Shown in pieces: positions 27,077 through 36,305 of a stretch of 64,000 bases of DNA. Position numbers and translations under genes: made by a program. The notes beneath the pieces are model-generated. The model had not been told where the DNA came from. It searched no databases and saw nothing but the letters and a program-made list of their open reading frames with translations. Positions within the stretch are counted from its first letter, which is position 1; the number at the start of each line of letters is the position of its first letter. This DNA is from Rickettsiella endosymbiont of Rhagonycha lignosa (GTDB taxonomy: Bacteria; Pseudomonadota; Gammaproteobacteria; Diplorickettsiales; Diplorickettsiaceae), in contig NZ_OZ035011.1 in assembly GCF_964031165.1 (NCBI RefSeq), forward strand, positions 216,001 to 280,000, in the 5' to 3' direction.

Positions 27077-27943
27077 TTACTCGATATTTTGCACTTGTTC
27101 GCGCATTTCCTCTATCAAAACCTTGATGTTAACCACGGATAAGGTCAGTTCAGCATTTAGTGATTTAGACGCTAAGGTGTTTGCCTCACGATTCAATTCT
27201 TGTAATAAAAAATCAAGTTGTTTACCTTGGGCTTGGGTTTTCGCTAATAAATTCTTAAATTCATGCAGGTGGATCTGTAGACGATCCAGTTCTTCTGCGA
27301 CATCTGTCTTCTGAGCAAATAATAACATTTCCTGTTCTAAACGGTTAGGGTCTAAACTGGTTTTAATTTCATGTAATCGAGTCAGCAGCTTTTTACGTTG
27401 TAAATTCAAAATATGCGGTAATTGAGCTTGAATGTGTTGAGTAAGATTTGCGAGCTTAATCAAACGTTGATTTAATAACTCAAAAATAGCATTACCTTCA
27501 ATGCTACGGACTTTACAAAAATCGTCTAAGGTTTCAGAAAATAAGCTCATTAATTCGGGCTGTATTACTTCAGTATTTAATTCAGGGAATTTAAGTAATT
27601 GTGGCCAACGCAATAATTCTCCAGGATTTAAAGACGTGTTGGTATGGGCAAGATACGCAATTTTTTTATAGGCACCGATAAGAGACTGGGTTAATTCTTC
27701 ATCGATCTCAATCGGCATCGCTTTATTGATATAGGGTTTATACCGTAACTTTGCTTCGACTCTGCCGCGTTGTAAGCGTGCTTGCATTTGTTTTCGGATT
27801 AAGGGTTCTAGATGACTAAAGGTATCAGGTAGAGAGAGAACGATTTCTAAATAACGATGATTGACGCTACGAACTTCCCAAGCAGCTTGACCCCATTCGG
27901 CTTGTTTTTCTTTTCTGGCAAAAGCCGTCATGCTATTGGTCAT
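27077..27943 (-). CDS. yicC: YicC-family endoribonuclease-like protein
   Basis: A 288-aa protein with the family's N-terminal SMTAFARKE and SVNHRYLEI motifs and the C-terminal EREANTLASKS and LIEEMREQVQN motifs. The frame is open 37 codons further upstream, but ATG 27943 (MTNSMTAF) matches the family start, and the longer form would overlap the divergent rph leader and start. YicC proteins have recently been described as endoribonucleases that act in RNA decay. It is followed 3 bases later by gmk. Confidence 0.93.
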   Translation of the reverse strand: MTNSMTAFARKEKQAEWGQAAWEVRSVNHRYLEIVLSLPDTFSHLEPLIRKQMQARLQRGRVEAKLRYKPYINKAMPIEIDEELTQSLIGAYKKIAYLAHTNTSLNPGELLRWPQLLKFPELNTEVIQPELMSLFSETLDDFCKVRSIEGNAIFELLNQRLIKLANLTQHIQAQLPHILNLQRKKLLTRLHEIKTSLDPNRLEQEMLLFAQKTDVAEELDRLQIHLHEFKNLLAKTQAQGKQLDFLLQELNREANTLASKSLNAELTLSVVNIKVLIEEMREQVQNIE

Positions 27944-28039
27944 GGTATTTTTCAGGTTAAAAAGTATAATGCCTATTTTTACCGATTCTATTTTAATCAC
28001 TCTGCAAATAAAATCTAGTTTTATAAAAGGAAAGTAATC

Positions 28040-28759
28040 ATGCGTGCGACACAACGTGCTTTTGACGAGCTTCGAGTCATCAAGCTAACGCGTTCCTATA
28101 CACACTATGCTGAAGGTTCGGTGTTGGTAGCATTTGGTAATACTAAAGTAATTTGTACAGCCAGTGTGGTACCCGGCGTACCAAAATTTTTAAAAGGTTC
28201 AGACCAAGGTTGGATTACGGCAGAATATGGGATGTTACCTCGTGCAACACATACTCGTTCTGAACGAGAGGCAAGTAGAGGGAAGCAAACCGGTCGAAGT
28301 TTAGAAATTCAGCGTCTAATTGGTCGCGTTTTACGTGTAAGTGTTGATATGAAAAAATTAGGTGAAAATACTATCTTTTTAGATTGTGATGTGATTCAAG
28401 CCGATGGGGGAACTCGAACCGCCGCTATTACCGGTGCGAGTGTCGCATTGAGAGATGCTTTAAACGTAATGAAACAAAAAGGTGAATTGACACACGATCC
28501 ACTACGGTTTCTTGTTGCTGCAGTATCAGTAGGAATCTACCGCGGACAAGTGATCTTAGATCTTGATTATGCAGAAGATTCCCAAGCTGAAACGGATATG
28601 AATGTCATAATGACAGAGCAGGGCGGCATATTGGAAGTACAAGCCACAGCTGAAAAAAATGCGTTTTCTAAACTACAACTGGATCAAATGTTAGCTGTAG
28701 CTGAAAAAGGAATAAATCAACTGTTCAAAAAACAAACAGAAGTTTTAGCAATTAAATGA
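28040..28759 (+). CDS. rph: Ribonuclease PH
   Basis: A 239-aa protein of standard length. Family motifs are clear: [18 protein letters not shown], the [14 protein letters not shown] segment with the catalytic and phosphate-binding Arg residues, [10 protein letters not shown], and the [16 protein letters not shown] block. It trims the 3' ends of tRNA precursors by phosphorolysis. AAGGAAAG precedes the ATG. Divergent from yicC by 96 bp, so their promoters share that gap. The frame is intact, unlike the truncated rph of E. coli K-12. Confidence 0.96.
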   Translation: MRATQRAFDELRVIKLTRSYTHYAEGSVLVAFGNTKVICTASVVPGVPKFLKGSDQGWITAEYGMLPRATHTRSEREASRGKQTGRSLEIQRLIGRVLRVSVDMKKLGENTIFLDCDVIQADGGTRTAAITGASVALRDALNVMKQKGELTHDPLRFLVAAVSVGIYRGQVILDLDYAEDSQAETDMNVIMTEQGGILEVQATAEKNAFSKLQLDQMLAVAEKGINQLFKKQTEVLAIK

Positions 28760-29276
28760 AAACTAAAAAAAATTATTTAAAATCAATTCAAAAATTAGTT
28801 TTTTGTAACTATTAAACTAGTACTTAAGTTTTTCTTAATAATTACGCATTACACTTTAAATTATTATATTTAAAGCGTGATACTACGCTCAAATTTTGTG
28901 TTCTTGAAAAATACCGCTTACCAGCTTTAACAAAACACGCAGAATATTTAAAAGTTAAAAAAGAAGAAGAACAAAAAATATTATCTGAAGTAGGCGATGA
29001 GAATATTAAAAAATTAAGATTTAATGGTTATTCTAAAATTTTTTTAGCAGGACCCAATGCAAATTTGAATTTAAGTTTGCAAGTAAGAATCGAAAAAAAA
29101 CCTACGTTTAATAAATAAGCAGTTTGTACAAAATTACATCAGATTCAATAACGTCACCTATACCTTTTAAATATTGCCATAATAAAAGATATTTAAAGAA
29201 TAAATTTTTGAATAATTGCTAAACTATTACTATCGATTTAGGACTAAATTTATCTATTTGCAAAAGGATTTAACAA
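28760..29276. other. AT-rich gap with one start-less reading frame
   Basis: No complete gene is seen. The frame 28828-29118 (plus) is open, without an ATG near its beginning, and reads like real protein in its right half (LPALTKHAEYLKVKKEEEQK, KKLRFNGYSKIFLAGPN), so a decayed gene is likely. The rest is AT-rich and carries the promoter region of the permease gene. Confidence 0.5.
28828..29118 (+). pseudogene. Possible remnant of an orphan gene
   Basis: About 96 codons are open between stops and end at TAA 29116-29118. The translated tail (KILSEVGDENIKKLRFNGYS, then FLAGPNANLNLSLQVRIEKK) is Lys/Asn-rich like the orphan genes elsewhere in the window. There is no start codon with a ribosome binding site. 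I recognise no family. Confidence 0.35.
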
Positions 29277-30842
29277 TTGTTAAAGCGTGATATCTCCACG
29301 ACTAATATCTTAATTGCTGCGGCGGGTGGCATGATAGGTTCTGCTTGGCTATTTACGCCTTTTACTGGCGCGCAGATGGCTGGGCCGAATGCGCTCATTA
29401 GTTGGATGATAGCAGCAGTTTTTATGTTATTCATAGCCCTACCGTTATGCGAATTGGGGACTATGCTGCCGATTTCCGGAGGCTTGTCTAATTATCCGAC
29501 CTATACGCATGGCAGAGAAGTAGGGTTTTTATTTTCTTGGGTCACATGGTTGGCGTATGTGGTGATGACGCCGATAGAAATCCAGGCCATTTTGCAATAT
29601 AGCAGTCATTTCTTTCCTTGTTTGTTGATCAAAGAAGCTAGTTATTTTAAGTTGTCGCACACGGGATATCTTGTAGCGGTCGTGATCATGTTTTTTATTG
29701 TGCTGCTGAACAGCTACGGCATTAAATTCTTAGCAGAATGTAATAAATATGCCAGCATTGTGAAATTCCTTTTACCGTCAATTGCTATTGCTGCTTTAAT
29801 ACATGTTTCTCCTACTTTGCAAAATATCAGCTTTGATTTAACTAATAAAGCGAGCTGGATAGATATATTCTCAGCTTTATCTGCGGGTGGTATAGCTTTT
29901 GCATTTACCGGTTTTCAAAATGGGTTGATGCTAGCAGGGGAAGTTAAGAATCCGCAAAAAAGTATTCCTATTGCCATTTTAGGTGCTGTGTTAGTTGGGT
30001 TTATTCTCTATTTTATGTTGCAGTTAAGTTTTTTAATGGCAGTTCCGCAAACTTATCTACAGCAAGGCTGGCAGCATCTTAGTTTTCCCGGTGATAGTGG
30101 TCCATTAGTTGGTTTATGCTTGTTGTTAGGTCTTAGTGTAGTGGCGGTATTATTGCTATTTGATGCGGCATTTTCTCCTATAGGCACGACATTAGTTTAC
30201 ACTGCTGCTACCTCGCGAATTTTATATGGTATGGCATTAAATAAACATTTACCGCCATTTTTTTTAAAACTTAATCGCTATCAAATCCCGTATGTTACGC
30301 TTTATGCAAATTTTTTCGTTGGAATTTGTGCTTTTTTGCCGTTTCCCGGTTGGCAAAAAATGGTGGCTTTTTTATCCTCGGCAAGCATACTTTCGTATGG
30401 GATAGGACCTATTTGCTTGTTAGCATTACGTAAAATGCAACCTGAGCAACATCGTCCATTTAGATTATCCGCAAGTTTAATTATTTGTCATATTGCATTC
30501 TATGTAGCAAATTTAATGCTTTATTGGTGCGGATTTTCGGTGATATGGAAACTTTATATTGCTATTTTAGTGGGGTTTATTATCTATCTTTGTTATCAAA
30601 AGCGCCGTTTTTGGAACAAAAATTTTAGTTTAGTTTGGTTTTTTTCTTATCTATCTATTTTATTATTATTTTCTTATTTAGGTCCCTTTGGTGGGATAGG
30701 TCGGTTAAAATTTCCATTGGGCATGTTAGTAATACTTCCTTTTAGTATATTGATGCTTTATTTATCTCAATACTGCTTAGTTAGAGATCAAGCTGAGGAA
30801 GAATCATTTACATTGATGAATAAACAATTACAAGATTTATGA
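29277..30842 (+). CDS. APC-family amino acid permease
   Basis: A 521-aa membrane protein with about 12-14 hydrophobic segments. The N-terminal NILIAAAGGMIGSAWLFTPF is the unwound TM1 substrate site of APC transporters, and the sixth helix region reads AFAFTGFQNGLMLAGEVKNPQKSI. It probably takes up an amino acid by proton or substrate exchange; the substrate is not readable. The start is TTG 29277 with AAAAGGA 9 bases upstream, and no better ATG lies nearby. A strong hairpin follows its stop (30891-30921). Confidence 0.88.
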   Translation: MLKRDISTTNILIAAAGGMIGSAWLFTPFTGAQMAGPNALISWMIAAVFMLFIALPLCELGTMLPISGGLSNYPTYTHGREVGFLFSWVTWLAYVVMTPIEIQAILQYSSHFFPCLLIKEASYFKLSHTGYLVAVVIMFFIVLLNSYGIKFLAECNKYASIVKFLLPSIAIAALIHVSPTLQNISFDLTNKASWIDIFSALSAGGIAFAFTGFQNGLMLAGEVKNPQKSIPIAILGAVLVGFILYFMLQLSFLMAVPQTYLQQGWQHLSFPGDSGPLVGLCLLLGLSVVAVLLLFDAAFSPIGTTLVYTAATSRILYGMALNKHLPPFFLKLNRYQIPYVTLYANFFVGICAFLPFPGWQKMVAFLSSASILSYGIGPICLLALRKMQPEQHRPFRLSASLIICHIAFYVANLMLYWCGFSVIWKLYIAILVGFIIYLCYQKRRFWNKNFSLVWFFSYLSILLLFSYLGPFGGIGRLKFPLGMLVILPFSILMLYLSQYCLVRDQAEEESFTLMNKQLQDL

Positions 30843-31229
30843 ATTCAAAAAATAGTGTGAATGGATTCTAAACTAATAAATGTGTTTTATCTTGTATAAA
30901 AAACTTGTTTTTTTATACAAGAATGTCATAATTATTTTCGTTCGCGCCAATTTGACATTCAGCTTGCAGGCGCATAATTAAATTCAGCTAAAGCGACGCC
31001 TTCTATGAAAAATTTTCTTTTCTATATACAAAATTATTCTAAGTTACATTTATTATCTTTTATTTTTTTTCCAATGCCGTAAGGCATATCTACCTTCGAT
31101 CTTCGATTAATTATTTAAATCATAGTTAATACTACGTTTTAAAAAAATGGCGCATGTCAATTTTAGACAGCTATTAAAATCAATCATATAAAAAATTTTT
31201 AAATAAAAAATATTTTATGGAGATATTCT
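30843..31229. other. AT-rich gap between permease and orphan gene
   Basis: Apart from the terminator hairpin at 30891-30921 and the AT-rich upstream region of the next gene, nothing supportable is seen. A 5-bp stem with a GTAA loop (31074-31087) is too small to interpret. Confidence 0.5.
30891..30921 (+). terminator. Rho-independent terminator of the permease gene
   Basis: The arms CTTGTATAAAAAA and TTTTTTATACAAG form a perfect 13-bp stem with a loop of 5 bases, 49 bp past the permease stop. The stem's own T run is inside the right arm rather than after it, so termination would be moderate. The gene to the right also reads plus, so it would isolate that gene. Confidence 0.6.
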
Positions 31230-32582
31230 ATGCCTAATAATTTAGAAAATTACGAGCGCTCTACCGAAAATTCTAATGTAAATATATCACAAAATTTATT
31301 TCCAGATCCTTTGGTGGGTGATACTCAATGTCAAATTCATACTATCGTGTTATACGATATTTACAAAAAGGAAAAGGAAAAGGAAAGGCAAAAGCAAAAG
31401 CAAAAACAAAACCAAAAGCAAAAGAAAAAGCAAAAGAAAAAAAGAAAAAGAAAACAAAAGCAAAAACAAAAAGAAATAGAAAAACGAAAAGAAATAGAAA
31501 ATAAAAATTATAAAAATGACTGTATGTTTTTGACATCGGCAAAATCTCCAGAAATAGATCAAAATGGAAAAATCTCTTCCGAAAAACTTTGCATTAAAAA
31601 AGCTCTAGAAGAAATAATAAAAAAATTAAAAAAACCTAATAATGGAAAAATTAGTAATAGAGGCATACGAAGCTCATTTGCTATAGCTAAACAGAATATC
31701 TCTGAGAAAGATATTAAATTTTTAAAAGATAAAAATGAAAATTTAACTAAAAATCATTTAATTAAATTTTTTCTTAAAAAAGAAAATTCAATTTATATTA
31801 AGAGTGATAGGAGGCGTTTATATGCTATACCATGTTATTTAAGTTTTCTTTTTTTTGTAAATTATATTTTAAAAAATAATGTATTGCTGATTATTCATTT
31901 AACGCGATTTTCAACAAAAATTAATAAAGCTACAGACGAACTTAAAGTTTCTGTCAAGCCTAATGATTGTGCGAATACTAGCAATAACTATGAAGAATTT
32001 ACGTTATTTTACCGTTATCAACCACCTGATCTTTCAGAAGAAGCAAACCAGCCAGAAAAAAAACTACACTTTTTAGGTCTTTTAGAAGAAACACCCGAGC
32101 TCAAAAATGAAATGGCTATCGTGATCGCAATTCATAGTTATTTAATTAAGAAGTTGCCAGAAATTACCAGTAGTTGCTTTTACGAATCTGATTCAGATAA
32201 ATTTATAGAACAGTTTAAAAAACTTGATATCTGTACATTGTTAGGCGTGATTGGCGCTGCACATCGACAAATTCCTAGATCGGCGGAGGGACCAGGGGTG
32301 GAGGAATGTTCAAAAATTTTTAATCAAGAAAAAATATTTGAAATATCAGATAGCAAATTCAACAATGCTGAATATGATAACGATGCGTATTTTAAAAAAA
32401 CAGGAGGCTTTGAAGGAACCAAGGAATCATACAATACAAACTTAACAGTAGCCTATAAATATGGAATTTTTAGATTTGATCCCGAAAAGCAGAATGAAGA
32501 AATTAAAATTAAAAAAGAAACGTGTTTACATGCTAAACATATATATTTAGCGACCGGTAATACAATAAATTCATCTTATTAA
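31230..32582 (+). CDS. Orphan protein with Lys/Gln repeat tract (effector-like)
   Basis: A 450-aa protein I do not recognise. Residues about 46-93 are almost only Lys, Gln, Glu and Arg, in KQKQKQ-style repeats encoded by runs of AAAAGC-like hexamers (31365-31505); the tract is strongly basic and would form a long charged helix. The remainder is Lys/Asn/Glu-rich with one hydrophobic stretch (LSFLFFVNYILKNNVLLIIHL, near residue 205-225). It starts at ATG 31230 behind TATGGAGATA. Low GC, no conserved neighbour and the basic tract fit a secreted host-directed protein; no secretion signal can be proved. Confidence 0.75.
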   Translation: MPNNLENYERSTENSNVNISQNLFPDPLVGDTQCQIHTIVLYDIYKKEKEKERQKQKQKQNQKQKKKQKKKRKRKQKQKQKEIEKRKEIENKNYKNDCMFLTSAKSPEIDQNGKISSEKLCIKKALEEIIKKLKKPNNGKISNRGIRSSFAIAKQNISEKDIKFLKDKNENLTKNHLIKFFLKKENSIYIKSDRRRLYAIPCYLSFLFFVNYILKNNVLLIIHLTRFSTKINKATDELKVSVKPNDCANTSNNYEEFTLFYRYQPPDLSEEANQPEKKLHFLGLLEETPELKNEMAIVIAIHSYLIKKLPEITSSCFYESDSDKFIEQFKKLDICTLLGVIGAAHRQIPRSAEGPGVEECSKIFNQEKIFEISDSKFNNAEYDNDAYFKKTGGFEGTKESYNTNLTVAYKYGIFRFDPEKQNEEIKIKKETCLHAKHIYLATGNTINSSY

Positions 32583-32635
32583 CTCCTTATTGTATTCATT
32601 AATTAATTTCAAACTCGAATTTTTTAGGAATCATT

Positions 32636-33682
32636 ATGTTTAAATTAGAATTAAAACAGCTTAAGCCATTAAGTTTTGGAGCAAGTATATTAGGCTCCGG
32701 CGGTGGTGGAAATCCAGAAATTCTATTAAATCTTGTTGAGTATTATTTTAATAAATACAATACAGTTGATATCATTTCCACTTATGAGTTAGATAATAGC
32801 GATTTAATTGTACCTCTAGGGTTGCTGGGTGCACCCCTTGTCTTTTTGGAGAAAATACCAAACTTAATTCCGTTTGAGGAAATTTATAAGCAAATCAAGC
32901 AAGACTTTCCAGGCCGTCGAATTGTATTGATGCCTGCTGAAATAGGAGGGAGTAATGCTTTATCCCCCTTGTTATTGGCTGCAAAGTACAATTTACCTGT
33001 TTTGGATGGTGACTTCATGGGTCGAGCTTTTCCAAAAACCAATATGACTAAACCGGCTGTTTTACATAAAACCAATTTTTTATCTACTTACATTGCCGAT
33101 TGTGTCGGAAATTTCGTTAGGCTTAAAATCAAGCAAAATACACAGCTTTTAGAAAGATTATTGCGTGATATAGCAATAAATTTTGGTTCTGCGGCAGTCG
33201 TGGCTATTTATTTATTTTTTGCGGAACAGGCAAATGAATATATTATTCAAGGGAGTATAACGCGAGCGCTTAAAATCGGTCTAAAGGTCTCTGAATTTGC
33301 AACGGATTCTGAAAAAGCATTAACGTTGATGGGTGGAAAAATTATTGCAATCGGGACAATCGATCACGTTATTCACACGATAAAAGAGGGTTTTCTCACT
33401 GGTTATGTAACTATTAAAACCCAGCATACTTCGCTTATTATTTACTATCAGAATGAATTTTTGTTGGCCATGCAAAATAAAAATGTTTTAGCATCAAGTC
33501 CCGAAATTATTACTCTCGTTGATGAACAAACCGGCTGTGTTGTTACTACTGACATATTGCGTTTTGGAATTAAAGTGAAAGTTATTGTATTTGAGCCTCC
33601 ACCATTTTGGCAGCATTCAAATCATAAAAAATTTGTTAATTATAAAATTTTTAATTTGGAGCTGCAAAATGAAAGCAATTAA
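32636..33682 (+). CDS. DUF917-family protein (S-methyl thiohydantoin desulfurase-like)
   Basis: A 348-aa protein of the DUF917 family: the glycine-rich start GASILGSGGGGNPEI, the LGLLGAPLVFLEK segment, PAEIGGSNALSPLLLAA and the conserved DGDFMGRAFP are visible. Members usually sit beside hydantoinase/oxoprolinase genes and are thought to act on hydantoin-like rings. It ends inside the next gene (14-base overlap), so the two are coupled. A TTAGGAATC site precedes the ATG. Confidence 0.85.
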   Translation: MFKLELKQLKPLSFGASILGSGGGGNPEILLNLVEYYFNKYNTVDIISTYELDNSDLIVPLGLLGAPLVFLEKIPNLIPFEEIYKQIKQDFPGRRIVLMPAEIGGSNALSPLLLAAKYNLPVLDGDFMGRAFPKTNMTKPAVLHKTNFLSTYIADCVGNFVRLKIKQNTQLLERLLRDIAINFGSAAVVAIYLFFAEQANEYIIQGSITRALKIGLKVSEFATDSEKALTLMGGKIIAIGTIDHVIHTIKEGFLTGYVTIKTQHTSLIIYYQNEFLLAMQNKNVLASSPEIITLVDEQTGCVVTTDILRFGIKVKVIVFEPPPFWQHSNHKKFVNYKIFNLELQNESN

Positions 33683-35225
33683 GTATAAATTGGGTATTGA
33701 TGTGGGAGGAACGACACTCGATTTTGCAGTTGTCGATAGCAAAGCAAATTTACTTTTTTCTTATAAACTGCCTATAGTTGCTCCACTCGAACAATCAATA
33801 AAAACAGGTATTCTAGAGCTTATATCGACCTACGATATTGATCCAAAAAACTGCCTGGGAATACATATTGGTACAACCATTGCAATAAATGCTCTGCTAA
33901 ACTTAAATTCGCTTTACAAGGTAGGAATCCTTCGGATTGCTGGCCATTCCCCTGAATTACCACCCGCATACGAATTTCCGAGTAAGGTTCGTACGGCTAT
34001 TTTTTCTGGATATGAAACTATTTCAGGAGGGCGGGAATTAGATAATCGAGCAATTTCTAGTTTAAAAGCTGCTGACATCATTTTGGCAGTGACTAAACTT
34101 TTATCTGGCGGTGCTGAAGCGATAGGGATTATTGCTGTTTTCTCACCACTGTATTATGAAGATGAATGTTTTGCTGAAACTGTAATTCGAGAACACTTTA
34201 AAACCCATGTTCCTATTACTTTATCACACCAACTTGGAAGCCTTGGCTTTATACAAAGAGAAAACAATACATTAATTAATACCGCGCTTAAAAAAACAAT
34301 GAGTAATAGCATTAGCAGTTTTTCACAATGTTTTAATGAACTTGGTTTTATTTGTCAGTTTCATATGACACAAAACAATGGGACTTTAATTTCTTTTGAT
34401 GAAGCCATACAATTTCCTTTAAAAACAATTTCTTCTGGTCCGACCAATTCATTAGTGGGGGGTTGTAAATTAACTGGTTTACAGAATGCTATTGTTGTTG
34501 ACATAGGTGGAACTTCTACCGACATTGGTATTGTAGAAAATGCATTTCCTCATTTAAGTAGTCAATGTGCTCGTATCGCTGATTTGCCGTTAAGTTTTAC
34601 TTTACCGCATTTAAAAATTCTTGCCTTGGGTGGGGGGAGTATCTTTAATCACACATCCGAAGGCTATGTACCGAATGGTAGTTTAGGTGCTGCGATTTTT
34701 TCTGAAAGCCAATCGGTTGGTGGAAATTACCTGACATTTTTTGATATTGGAAATATTTTAAATGAGACGTTATTACCAAAAAATCATACTATCAAAATCG
34801 ATAAAAACCAAGCCAAAGCAATTATGCAATTTAGTATTAAAAAAATTCTGGAAGTTGTAGATTCAATAAATTCTAATCGAAATTTACCTATTATATTAGT
34901 TGGTGGTGGCGCACAAATTATACCAAATGAATTCTTAGATAATCGTTTTATCCGTCCCAAGCACTATAATGTTGCAAACGCTTATGGTGCAGCATTGGCT
35001 GAGATTTCTGGTGTAATCAGCAGGATCATTTGTTTAGATAAGGATCCAGAAAAAAAATTGCAAACACTGGAAAGGGAAGTAAAAAAAATAGCTATAGCCA
35101 ATGGATCTAAACGTCATAAGGTACGTCTTATTGAAAAAAAATTATTGCCGTTATTTTATATGCCAAATCAAATGACACTGGTGTATATGATGGCAGCAGG
35201 TCCATGCAAGAATTCCTCTTTTTGA
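33669..35225 (+). CDS. Hydantoinase/oxoprolinase (HyuA) family protein
   Basis: A 518-aa protein starting at ATG 33669, with GGAG 8 bases upstream; the frame is open further left, but that start would lie deep in the DUF917 gene. Two ASKHA phosphate motifs are seen: GIDVGGTTLDFAVVD at the N-terminus and VVDIGGTSTDIGIVE in the middle, followed by ALGGGSIF. Family members hydrolyse hydantoin or 5-oxoproline rings with ATP. At about 518 aa it matches short archaeal/bacterial HyuA subunits without the HyuB partner. No hyuB gene is present here; DUF917 is the partner. Confidence 0.87.
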   Translation: MKAIKYKLGIDVGGTTLDFAVVDSKANLLFSYKLPIVAPLEQSIKTGILELISTYDIDPKNCLGIHIGTTIAINALLNLNSLYKVGILRIAGHSPELPPAYEFPSKVRTAIFSGYETISGGRELDNRAISSLKAADIILAVTKLLSGGAEAIGIIAVFSPLYYEDECFAETVIREHFKTHVPITLSHQLGSLGFIQRENNTLINTALKKTMSNSISSFSQCFNELGFICQFHMTQNNGTLISFDEAIQFPLKTISSGPTNSLVGGCKLTGLQNAIVVDIGGTSTDIGIVENAFPHLSSQCARIADLPLSFTLPHLKILALGGGSIFNHTSEGYVPNGSLGAAIFSESQSVGGNYLTFFDIGNILNETLLPKNHTIKIDKNQAKAIMQFSIKKILEVVDSINSNRNLPIILVGGGAQIIPNEFLDNRFIRPKHYNVANAYGAALAEISGVISRIICLDKDPEKKLQTLEREVKKIAIANGSKRHKVRLIEKKLLPLFYMPNQMTLVYMMAAGPCKNSSF

Positions 35226-35310
35226 TTACATTATGTGGCGACTTAAAATTGCAATGTTAACTCAACATTATCGTGTAATTGCTCCAATGTAGGGTCTAAT
35301 GTGGTCTATA

Positions 35311-36189
35311 CTAAGCTTCGCCGATAATACGCACTTCAGGTATTAAGCGAATATGAAATTTGTGGAAAACACAGTCAGCAATTTTTTCAATTAAGGCTTC
35401 AATATCAGTAGCACTGGCATGGCCATTATTAATAATAAAATTAGCATGCTTGTGCGATATTGTGGCATCACCAATAGTTAAACTTTTGAGCCCACACGCT
35501 TCGATCAAGCGTGCTGCATAATCGCCAGGAGGATTGCGAAACACCGAGCCGCAATTTGGTTCGTTAGTAGGTTGAGTGTCTGCACGATGTTTAAGTAAAG
35601 AGCGAATTTTACTTAATGCTTTTTCTTTATTCCCTGGTTTTAATTCAAATTCAGCAGCCAAATAAAATTCATTTGGAAATACACTGACACTCCGATAAGT
35701 AATTTCATATTCATTAGGATAACGAATTTTTTTTTCGCCTTGACGATTAATAGTTAGGACTGACTTGACTATATTCCAGGTTTCAGCGCCATCGCATCCT
35801 GCATTCATGACCAAAGCGCCGCCAATAGTACCAGGAATACCCGCTAAAAATTCAGCGCCGATTAAATTTTTTCTTGCTGAAAATCGAGCGAAGGCTGGCG
35901 AAGCGACTCCTGCTTCTGCATAAAGCGTCACAGCGTCGATACTTTTTAATTTTTTTAGGGCACCTTGTGTGACAACAACGGTACCTTTGATGCCATTATC
36001 GCGTATCAGTGTATTGCTTCCCAAACCTAAAAAAAATAAAGGTTCTTGTTTAGGTAACTGTTTAATAAAGTGAATTAGATCGTTCATATCAGCAGGTTTG
36101 TACAGACGATCTGCCTTACCACCGACTTGCCATGAAGAATATTCGGCCAGTGTTGCGTTTTCTATAAGTTGACCGCGTAAATTTTGCAT
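35311..36189 (-). CDS. murB: UDP-N-acetylenolpyruvoylglucosamine reductase
   Basis: A 292-aa FAD enzyme. The FAD-binding part has FLGLGSNTLIRDNGIKG and GAEFLAGIPGTIGGALVMNAG; the catalytic part has EPNCGSVFRNP with the proton-donating Ser, and a C-terminal PEVRIIGE with the Glu. It makes UDP-MurNAc using NADPH. The length suggests the shorter MurB type, without the E. coli insertion. It follows murC by 116 bp on the same strand and ends the cell-wall run. Confidence 0.95.
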   Translation of the reverse strand: MQNLRGQLIENATLAEYSSWQVGGKADRLYKPADMNDLIHFIKQLPKQEPLFFLGLGSNTLIRDNGIKGTVVVTQGALKKLKSIDAVTLYAEAGVASPAFARFSARKNLIGAEFLAGIPGTIGGALVMNAGCDGAETWNIVKSVLTINRQGEKKIRYPNEYEITYRSVSVFPNEFYLAAEFELKPGNKEKALSKIRSLLKHRADTQPTNEPNCGSVFRNPPGDYAARLIEACGLKSLTIGDATISHKHANFIINNGHASATDIEALIEKIADCVFHKFHIRLIPEVRIIGEA

Positions 36190-36305
36190 AAATTGGACTC
36201 ACAGTAGGTTTTTTTGAAGTTTACCGCGTAATGGCAACCTTCGTTTATTCAGAACACATAAGGATTGCGAGTTAAGCGGCAGTCAAAAATTCAAATGCGA
36301 AAAGT

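Noticed and set aside
31074..31087. Small stem ATGCC-GTAA-GGCAT
   Set aside because: A 5-bp stem with no neighbouring signal is expected by chance.
31342..31562. Two Phe/Leu-rich reverse frames
   Set aside because: They are the antisense of the Lys/Gln tract of the plus-strand gene and have no independent support.
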